A stretch of DNA of 64,000 nt. It comes from Acidovorax sp. A1169. Its GTDB lineage: Bacteria > Pseudomonadota > Gammaproteobacteria > Burkholderiales > Burkholderiaceae_C. Position 1 is the first letter of the stretch. Every line of letters begins with the position of its first letter. This document shows, piece by piece, positions 38,405-46,100 of the stretch. The position numbers and the translations under genes are program-made. The notes under the pieces are model-generated. The model was not told where the DNA came from. It ran no database searches and saw only the letters and a program-made list of their open reading frames with translations. The stretch spans positions 1 through 64,000 of the forward strand of contig NZ_JAUZDX010000002.1 in assembly GCF_030704685.1 (NCBI RefSeq), in the 5' to 3' direction.

Positions 38405-40075
38405 ATGGCAACCCATCCCGCACCGCGGCCGATGACCGCCGAAGAGAAGAAGGTCATCTTCGCTTCGTCGCTCGGCACCGTTTTCGAGTGGTACGACTTT
38501 TATCTGTACGGCTCGCTCGCAGCCATCATTGCCAAGCAGTTCTTCAGCGGTCTGGATGCGGGCGCGGCCTTCATCTTTGCGCTGCTGGCCTTCGCGGCGG
38601 GTTTCCTGGTGCGGCCTTTCGGCGCCATCGTGTTCGGCCGCCTGGGCGACATGATCGGGCGCAAATACACCTTCCTGGTCACCATCCTGATCATGGGTCT
38701 GGCGACCTTCATCGTCGGCCTGCTGCCGAGCTATGCCACCATCGGCGTGGCCGCTCCCATCATCCTGATCGCATTGCGCATGCTGCAAGGCTTGGCGCTC
38801 GGCGGTGAGTACGGCGGTGCCGCCACCTACGTGGCCGAGCATGCCCCGCACGGCAAGCGCGGTGCCTACACCTCGTGGATCCAGACCACGGCCACGCTGG
38901 GCCTGTTCCTGAGCCTGCTGGTGATCCTGGGTGTGCGCCTGAGCCTGGGCGAAGCCGTGTTCCAGGACTGGGGCTGGCGCATTCCGTTCCTGGTGTCTAT
39001 CCTGCTCCTGGGCATCTCGGTGTGGATCCGCCTGTCGCTGTCGGAATCTCCAGCCTTCCAGAAGATGAAGGCCGAGGGCAAGACCTCCAAGGCACCGCTG
39101 TCCGAATCCTTCGGCCAATGGAAGAACCTGAAGATCGTGATCCTGGCGCTGGTGGGCCTGACCGCCGGCCAGGCCGTGGTCTGGTACTCGGGTCAGTTCT
39201 ACGCGCTGTTCTTCCTGACGCAGCAGCTCAAGGTGGACAACACCACCGCCAACCTGCTGATCGCTGCCGCACTGCTGCTGGGCACGCCCTTCTTCGTGGT
39301 GTTCGGTACGCTGTCGGACAAGATCGGCCGCAAGCCCATCATCATGGCCGGTTGCCTGCTGGCCGTGGTGACCTACTTCCCCGTCTTCAAGGCGCTGACC
39401 GAAGCCGCCAACCCTGACCTGGCCAAGGCCCAGGCAACGGCCGGAGTGGTGGTGACGGCCGACCCCGCGTCGTGCTCCTTCCAGGGCAACCCGGTGGCCC
39501 GCGAGATCGACTTCCGCAGCTCTTGCGACATCGCCAAGCGCTACCTGGTGCAGAACTCGGTGAGCTACGACAACGTGGCAGGCCCTGCCGGCTCCAAAGC
39601 CGTGGTCAAGATCGGCACCAAGACCGTTGAGGCGCCGACCGGGACTGTGGTGAACCTCAAGTTCGACGAAGCCTCCGCCAAGTCCATCGCCGCCTTCAAG
39701 AAAGAAGTGGCCGATGAGCTGAAGGTCGCCGGTTACCCGACCAAGGCCGACCCTGCCAAGACCAACAAGGTCCTGACTGTGGTGCTGCTGTTCTGGCTGG
39801 TGCTGCTGGTGACCATGGTGTATGGCCCCATTGCCGCCATGCTGGTGGAAATGTTCCCGACCCGCATCCGCTACACCTCGATGAGCCTGCCCTACCACAT
39901 CGGCAACGGCTGGTTCGGCGGCCTGCTGCCCACCACGGCCTTCGCCATCGTGGCCCAGACCGGCAACATGTACAACGGCCTGTGGTACCCCATCATCATT
40001 GCGGGCATGACCCTGGTGATCGGCACGCTGTTCATCCGCGAAACCAAGGACGTGGACATCTACGCCAACGACTGA
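38405..40075 (+). CDS. MHS-family MFS transporter with large inserted domain
   Basis: Predicted 556-residue inner-membrane transporter of the metabolite:proton symporter family. It starts MATHPAPRPMTAEEKKVIFASSLGTVFEWYDFYLYGSLAAII, typical of MHS proteins, and has the conserved RPFGAIVFGRLGDMIGRK loop and GEYGGAATYVAEHAPHGKRG. Usual members are about 430 residues. Here about 120 extra, mostly hydrophilic, residues lie near residues 333-455, between the segments around LLAVVTYFPVFKAL and VLTVVLLFWLVLLVTM, with cysteines in PASCSF and SSCDIAK. The substrate is probably an organic acid or osmolyte. AGGAGACAAACC precedes the start. Confidence 0.92.
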   Translation: MATHPAPRPMTAEEKKVIFASSLGTVFEWYDFYLYGSLAAIIAKQFFSGLDAGAAFIFALLAFAAGFLVRPFGAIVFGRLGDMIGRKYTFLVTILIMGLATFIVGLLPSYATIGVAAPIILIALRMLQGLALGGEYGGAATYVAEHAPHGKRGAYTSWIQTTATLGLFLSLLVILGVRLSLGEAVFQDWGWRIPFLVSILLLGISVWIRLSLSESPAFQKMKAEGKTSKAPLSESFGQWKNLKIVILALVGLTAGQAVVWYSGQFYALFFLTQQLKVDNTTANLLIAAALLLGTPFFVVFGTLSDKIGRKPIIMAGCLLAVVTYFPVFKALTEAANPDLAKAQATAGVVVTADPASCSFQGNPVAREIDFRSSCDIAKRYLVQNSVSYDNVAGPAGSKAVVKIGTKTVEAPTGTVVNLKFDEASAKSIAAFKKEVADELKVAGYPTKADPAKTNKVLTVVLLFWLVLLVTMVYGPIAAMLVEMFPTRIRYTSMSLPYHIGNGWFGGLLPTTAFAIVAQTGNMYNGLWYPIIIAGMTLVIGTLFIRETKDVDIYAND

Positions 40076-40132
40076 CGATTACGGCAACTGCGACCAGTGC
40101 CCGCCTCCCCCGGGGCGGGTACTGTGTTCCAG

Positions 40133-40175
40133 AAAAGGGCCTCGCACGCACCATGCGGAGCTGCGAGGCCCTTTT
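40133..40175 (+). terminator. Rho-independent terminator after the transporter
   Basis: AAAAGGGCCTCGCA (40133-40146) is complementary over 14 bp to TGCGAGGCCCTTTT (40162-40175). The right arm ends in TTTT. It is 57 bp after the transporter stop and 51 bp before the small ORF at 40227, so it most likely ends the transporter transcript. Confidence 0.85.
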
Positions 40176-40226
40176 GTTGAACAAGCATTCAAGCAACCCC
40201 CTCAAAACATTCAGGAGATATGAGCC

Positions 40227-40385
40227 ATGTGGAAGATCGTTGTCGGATTCGTGCTGTTTGCAGCCCTGTCGCTGTTCGTCATCATGAAGGCAGGTGACAA
40301 GGTGGACATGGGCGGTGAGCAGCACGGCGGCGACTCCCTGCATGTGCCCGCCGCGCCTGCCTCCGGGGCCAGCGCTGCGCATTAA
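40227..40385 (+). CDS. 52-residue single-pass membrane protein
   Basis: Predicted 52-residue peptide starting MWKIVVGFVLFAALSLFVIM, one hydrophobic span, followed by a basic-acidic stretch (KAGDKVDM) and an Ala/Gly/His-rich tail (ASGASAAH). The AGGAG at 40213-40217 is placed 9 bp ahead of the ATG. The frame is short and easily missed. A hairpin repeat starts 5 bp past the stop. Function unknown; strong RBS and codon use support that it is real. Confidence 0.75.
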   Translation: MWKIVVGFVLFAALSLFVIMKAGDKVDMGGEQHGGDSLHVPAAPASGASAAH

Positions 40386-40390
40386 AAAAA

Positions 40391-40517
40391 GCACCCCCTG
40401 AGTCGCTTCGCGCCTTCACCCCTCTCTCGACTCGCCATGCGAGTCGGGAGGGGGACGCCCCCGGTGCGGCGGGGCGGCCCTTGCACGGGGGCACTGGCTT
40501 GGGCAGCGCCAGTTTCA
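40391..40517 (+). repeat. 128-bp intergenic hairpin repeat, copy 3
   Basis: Third copy of the element at 2785-2912. The apical stem CGACTCGC (40428-40435)/GCGAGTCG (40439-40446) spans a CAT loop. The 3' hairpin ACTGGC/GCCAGT is present. It starts 5 bp past the stop of the 52-residue gene, in the same orientation as the other copies. Confidence 0.9.
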
Positions 40518-40590
40518 CAAGCCGTGGGCCTGCGCTGCGGCCCGATGCCAGTCGGAGATGCCCGCTGGACTGATGGCCGTGCAGTTCCCG

Positions 40591-41721
40591 CTACCGTTTA
40601 AACCGGCCGTCCGTTCCGATGATGGAGAGGTCCGAGAAATCCAGGCCCGAGTGGTCGCTGCTGCTGTAGGAGAGGGTGAGCCCGCCCATGTCCCAGTTGC
40701 GGATGCCCTCCAGGCCCGCGTGCAGCTTTGCGCGGTCGGGCTTGGGGCCGGCGCGCTTGAGGCCTTCCACCAGCACCTTGGCGCTGACGAAGCCCTCCAC
40801 CATGGCCGGGGTCAGTTCGCTCACGCCGCCAGCCTTGGCCAGGTCCATGGCCTCCTTGATCAGCGCGTAGTTCACCGACCGCTCGGAGGGGAAGACCTGC
40901 GTCACCACTACGCCGCGCGCGCTTTCGCCCAGGGCCTTCACGAAGCCGCCCGAGGCGTTGTTCGACAGGGTCACGATCTGCCCGGTGACGCCCGCAGCGC
41001 GCAGCGCCTTGATGCCGTCCACCACGGCGGCACCAGTGCCGATGAAGACGACGGCCTGGGGCTGTTTCTGCGCCACGCGTGGGGCGATGGCGGCATAGTC
41101 GGGCTTGGCGCGGTCGAACTTCTCGATGAACAAGGCCTCGATGCCGTTGGCCTTGAAGCCTGCCTGTGCACCGGCCAGCCCGTCGGCCCCGAAGGTGTCG
41201 TCCACGTGCACGACGCCGATCTGCTTGATGCCCAGGGTGTTGAGGTGGGTGATGGCTTTCTCCACCTCGCGCTGGTAGGTGGCGCGCACGTTGAAAACGT
41301 ACTTGAGCACCGGCTTGTGCAGCACCATGGCGCCGGTGGATGGGCCGATGAGCGGCACGCCATGCTGTTCCAGCACCGCAACGATGCCCTGGGTGTGGGG
41401 CGTGCCGCGCGTCATGAAAAGACCGATCACGCCCTTCTGCTCGATGAGCGTACGGGTGTTCTCCAGAGTCAGCTTGGGGTCGAACTTGTCATCGAGCGTG
41501 ATGACCTCGACCTTTTGCCCCGCCACGCCGCCGCGCGCGTTGACATGGTCGATGTAGAGCGACGCGCCCTTCATGGACTCCTGCACCGTGGCGGCGGCCG
41601 AGCCGGTCACGCCCACGGTCTGGCCGATCAGGATCTGCGCATGCGCCACGCCCCCGATGGCCAGCAGGGCGAGGACGGCGCTGGCCGTGAACGGGTGGAT
41701 GGCGGCGGCAACGTTCTTCAT
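40591..41721 (-). CDS. ABC transporter substrate-binding protein (paralogue B)
   Basis: Predicted 376-residue periplasmic binding protein of the branched-chain amino acid (LivJ-like) class. A signal peptide ends near GGVAHAQ. The mature protein begins ILIGQTVGVTGSAAATVQE and has the typical IDHVNARGGVAGQKVEV. ATG 41721. It shares many residues with the downstream-numbered paralogue, including the C-terminal LSIIGTDGRFKR, and is transcribed after it with a 100-bp gap. No permease or ATPase gene is adjacent. Confidence 0.9.
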   Translation of the reverse strand: MKNVAAAIHPFTASAVLALLAIGGVAHAQILIGQTVGVTGSAAATVQESMKGASLYIDHVNARGGVAGQKVEVITLDDKFDPKLTLENTRTLIEQKGVIGLFMTRGTPHTQGIVAVLEQHGVPLIGPSTGAMVLHKPVLKYVFNVRATYQREVEKAITHLNTLGIKQIGVVHVDDTFGADGLAGAQAGFKANGIEALFIEKFDRAKPDYAAIAPRVAQKQPQAVVFIGTGAAVVDGIKALRAAGVTGQIVTLSNNASGGFVKALGESARGVVVTQVFPSERSVNYALIKEAMDLAKAGGVSELTPAMVEGFVSAKVLVEGLKRAGPKPDRAKLHAGLEGIRNWDMGGLTLSYSSSDHSGLDFSDLSIIGTDGRFKR

Positions 41722-41821
41722 GGAGACCCTGTCGGAGGTATGTGGCAGTGTAGGGTGAAGGTGTGACAAATGGTAGCCACAAAAAGGCGATTGGCGCCAC
41801 CCCCATCCACAAGACAGGGGC

Positions 41822-42940
41822 TCAGCGGCGGAACTTGCCGTCCGTGCCGATGATGGACAGGTCGGCAAAGTCCAGGCCGGTGTGGTCGTCGGGGCCGAAA
41901 CTCAGCTCCAGGCCCCCGAGGTCGAACTTGCGGATGCCTTCCAGCGCCGCCTGGATCTTCTCGCGCGTGGGCTTGGGGCCGGCGCGCTTGAGGCCCTCGA
42001 CCAGCACCTTGGCGGCTGCGAAGCCTTCGAGCATGGCGGGGCTGATGTCGCCCACTCCCTTGGCCTTGGCCAGTTCCTGCGCCTCCTTGACCATGCCGTA
42101 GGTCACGGCGCGCTCGTTGGGGTAGACCTGGGTCACGATCACGCCGCGCGCATTGGCGCCCAGGCTCTTGATGAAACCGCCCGAGGCGTTGTTGGACAGG
42201 GTCACGATCTGCGCACCCGAGCCCGCTGCCCGCAGCGCGGTGCCGGCATCCACCACGGCCGAGCCCGAGGCGACCATCAGCACGGCCTGCGCCTGGGCCT
42301 TGGCGACCTTGGCGGCAATGGGTGCAAAGTCCGGCTTGGCGCGGTCGAACTTCTCCAGCACCACGGCGGTCAGCTTGCTGGCGGCCAGGCCCTTCTGGGC
42401 ACCCGTCACGCCATCGGCGCCAAAGCTGTCGTCGGCGTACATCACCGCGATGCGGGTGATGCCCATGGAGGCCAGGTGGGTCATGGCCTTTTCGGCCTCG
42501 CGCTGGTAGGTGGCACGGACGTTGAAGATGTTCTTGCGCACCGGCTGGTGCAGTACCATGGCACCCGTCGAGGGGCCGACCAGCACGACGCCATGCTTGT
42601 CCAGCAGCGGAATCATGGCCTCGGTATGGGGCGTGCCGCGCGTGAGGAACATGGCCAGCACGTTCTTGTCCTCGATCAGCACGCGGGCGTTCTCGGCGGC
42701 CAGCTTGGGGTCGAACTTGTCGTCCATCGAGATCAGCTCGATCTTCTGCCCGTTGACGCCCCCCTTGGCGTTGACCGCATCAATGAACAGCTTCGCGCCG
42801 TCCGAGGTTTCTTTCACGCCCGCCGCGACCTGGCCCGAGTAGCCTGCCGTCTGCCCGATCAGGAGCTGGGCATGGCCCGTGCCGCACAGCGCCGCTGCGA
42901 GGACGGCTGCGGTCCCCCATTGTTTCCATGTGGTGTTCAT
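41822..42940 (-). CDS. ABC transporter substrate-binding protein (paralogue A)
   Basis: Predicted 372-residue periplasmic binding protein paralogous to the neighbour at 40591. Signal sequence MNTTWKQWGTAAVLAAALC ends near GHAQ. The mature start LLIGQTAGYSGQVAAGVKE and the C-terminal LSIIGTDGKFRR match the paralogue closely. The ATG lies just before a gap of 181 bp to uvrA. Ligand is likely an amino acid, amide or aromatic acid, not resolved. Confidence 0.9.
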   Translation of the reverse strand: MNTTWKQWGTAAVLAAALCGTGHAQLLIGQTAGYSGQVAAGVKETSDGAKLFIDAVNAKGGVNGQKIELISMDDKFDPKLAAENARVLIEDKNVLAMFLTRGTPHTEAMIPLLDKHGVVLVGPSTGAMVLHQPVRKNIFNVRATYQREAEKAMTHLASMGITRIAVMYADDSFGADGVTGAQKGLAASKLTAVVLEKFDRAKPDFAPIAAKVAKAQAQAVLMVASGSAVVDAGTALRAAGSGAQIVTLSNNASGGFIKSLGANARGVIVTQVYPNERAVTYGMVKEAQELAKAKGVGDISPAMLEGFAAAKVLVEGLKRAGPKPTREKIQAALEGIRKFDLGGLELSFGPDDHTGLDFADLSIIGTDGKFRR

Positions 42941-43121
42941 GGTTGTCTCCTTGAATTATCTGGTAACTCTAAACAGATGCTCTTCCTTTGCGAACCGGCA
43001 TAACCCGACGCTGTGACAGGACTTGTCAGCAGATGCGATGTCAGGGGCCATTGGAATGCGGCCGGACGGGACGCGCAGCGGTGCCTAGAATGTCCCGCCT
43101 CACCCTCGAAAGACTGCCTCC

Positions 43122-46100
43122 ATGACCCAGGGACTGATACGTATCCGCGGCGCACGCCAGCACAACCTCAAGAACCTGGATCTGGACATCCGCACCGGGG
43201 AGCTCACGGTGGTCACGGGGCCCAGCGGCTCGGGCAAGTCCAGCCTGGTCTTCGACACCCTGTATGCCGAAGGGCAGCGGCGCTATGTGGAGACCTTCAG
43301 CGCCTATGCGCGCCAGTTCCTGGACCGCATGGACAAGCCGGCCGTGGACAAGGTCGAAGGCGTGCCGCCGGCCATCGCCATCGACCAGACCAACCCGGTG
43401 CGCAGCTCGCGCTCCACCGTGGGCACGATGACGGAGCTCAACGACCATCTGAAGCTGCTGTTCGCGCGCGCCGGCCAGCTGTTCGACCGCGCGACCGCCC
43501 AGCCGGTGCGCCACGACAGCCCCGAGACCATTTACGCCGAGCTGCAGCACCGTTGCGCCGCAGGCGGTGATCCGCGCGTCGTGCTCACCTTCCCGGTCGA
43601 ACTGCCTGCCAACACCTCGGCCGAGCAGGTCGAGCAGTGGCTGTCGGCCAGCGGCTTCACCAAGGTGCAGGCCGAGCGCGAGGTGGCCACGCCCACCGGC
43701 CCGCGCAAGCTGCTTGACGTGGTGGCCGACCGCTTTCGCCTGGGCAATGCCGAGAAGGCGCGCGTGATCGAGGCCATCGAGGTGGCCTTGAAGCGCGGCA
43801 CCGGGCGCCTCAATGTCTACCGCCTGGGTGATGCACCTGAGGCCGATCCCGAACTGTGGCGCTTTTCCACCGGGCTGCACTGCCCCGACAGCGATTTGCG
43901 CTACAGCGACCCGATTCCGTCGATGTTCTCGTTCAACTCCGCCGTGGGCGCTTGCGAGACCTGCCGGGGCTTTGGCCGCGTGATCGGGGTGGACTACGGC
44001 CTGGTGATCCCCAACGACAAGCTCACCTTGCGCGCTGGCGCCATCAAGACCATCCAGACCCCGGCATGGAAAGAGGCGCAGGACGACCTCATGCGCCACG
44101 CCGAGGCGGCGGGTGTGCCGCGCGACACGCCTTGGTACAAGCTCACCGAGGACCAGAAGAAATGGGTCATCGGCGGCACGCCCGGCTACAAGGACGGGCA
44201 GTGGAGCAAGCAGTGGTACGGCATCAAGCGCTTTTTCGAGTACCTGGAGAGCAAGGCCTACAAAATGCACATCCGGGTGCTGCTGTCCAAGTACCGCAGC
44301 TACACGCCATGCCCCACCTGCGCCGGCGCGCGCCTCAAGACCGAGAGCCTGCAGTGGCGCATCGGCAGCAAGGACGCGGCCGATGCGGTGCTCGAGCCCG
44401 GCCGGCGCTTCATGCCCGAGGGCGTGCAATGGAGCCGCGCCCAGCTTGAAGCCCTGCCGGGCCTGTGCCTGCACGACCTGATGCTGCTGCCCATCGATCG
44501 GCTGCGGCGCTTCTTCGACCGCATCGACTTCGTGGCCGAAGGCGGGCAGGGCAACGAGGGCGACGCCCAGGCCCTGAAGCTGCTGTTCGAGGAAATCACC
44601 ACGCGCCTCAAATACCTGTGCGACGTGGGCATCGGCTACCTCACGCTGGACCGGCAAAGCCGCACGCTGAGCGGCGGCGAGGTGCAGCGCATCAATCTGA
44701 CCACGGCGCTGGGTACTTCGCTGGTCAACACCCTGTTCGTGCTCGACGAGCCCAGCATCGGCCTGCACCCGCGCGACATGCACCGCATCACCGAGGCCAT
44801 GCTGCGCCTGCGCGATGCAGGCAACACCCTGGTGGTGGTGGAGCACGACCCGGCCGTGATGCTTGCGGCCGACCGCATGATCGACATGGGCCCCGGCCCT
44901 GGCCGCCTGGGCGGGCAGATCGTCTTTGACGGCACCACGGCCGACCTGCGCCATGCCGACACCCTCACAGGTGCCTACCTGAGCGGGCGCAAGCATGTGG
45001 GCTTCGGCTTTAAGCGCATGGTGACCGAGGCCACGCCGCGCCTGGTCCTCGAAGGGGCGCGCGAGCACAACCTGAAGGACGTGTCGGTGGAGTTCCCGCT
45101 GCAGCGCCTGGTCACCGTCACCGGCGTCAGCGGCTCGGGCAAGTCGAGCCTGATCCAGGACGTGCTGGCCCCCGCGCTGCTGCGCCACTTCGGCAAGGCC
45201 ACCGACTCGCCGGGCGCGCACGAGCGCATGCTGGGCGCCGACCACCTGTCTGATGTGGTGTTCGTGGACCAGTCGCCGATCGGCAAGACGGCGCGCTCCA
45301 ACCCCGTGAGCTATGTGGGCGCGTGGGACAGTGTGCGCGAGCTGTTCGCCGTGGCCCCGCTGGCCAAGCAGCGCAGCTACACCGCCGCCAAGTTCAGCTT
45401 CAACAGCGGCGACGGGCGCTGCCCGACCTGCGGCGGATCGGGCTTCGAGCATGTGGAGATGCAGTTCCTGTCCGACGTCTACCTGCGCTGCCCCGATTGC
45501 GACGGCAAGCGCTACCGCCCCGAGATCCTGGAGATCACCATCGAGCGCGGTGGCCGCGCGCTCAACGTGGCCGACGTGCTGGCCCTCACCGTGGCCGAAG
45601 CCGCCGACCTGTTCGCCAGCGACCGCGACGTGATCCGTGCGCTGCAGCCCATCGTCGACGTGGGGCTCGAGTACGTGGCCCTGGGCCAGCCCGTGCCCAC
45701 GCTGTCGGGCGGCGAGGCACAGCGCCTGAAGCTCGCGGGCTTTCTGGCCGAGGCGGCGCGCACGGCGGCCAAGTCGCGCCAGGCCATTGCGCGCAAGGGC
45801 ACGCTGTTCCTGTTCGACGAGCCCACCACGGGCCTGCACTTCGACGACATCGCCAAGCTCATGCGCGCCCTGCGCAAGCTCATCGACGCGGGACATTCGC
45901 TGATCGTGATCGAGCACAACCTGGACGTGATCCGCGCCAGCGACTGGCTCATCGACCTGGGCCCCGAGGGCGGCGACGGCGGCGGCCTGGTGGTGGCCGA
46001 GGGCACGCCCGAGGACGTGCGCCAGCATGCCACCTCCCACACCGGCCAGGCGCTGCGCGACTACGAGCTGACCCTGGGTGCCGGTGGCCATTCGGTGCAC

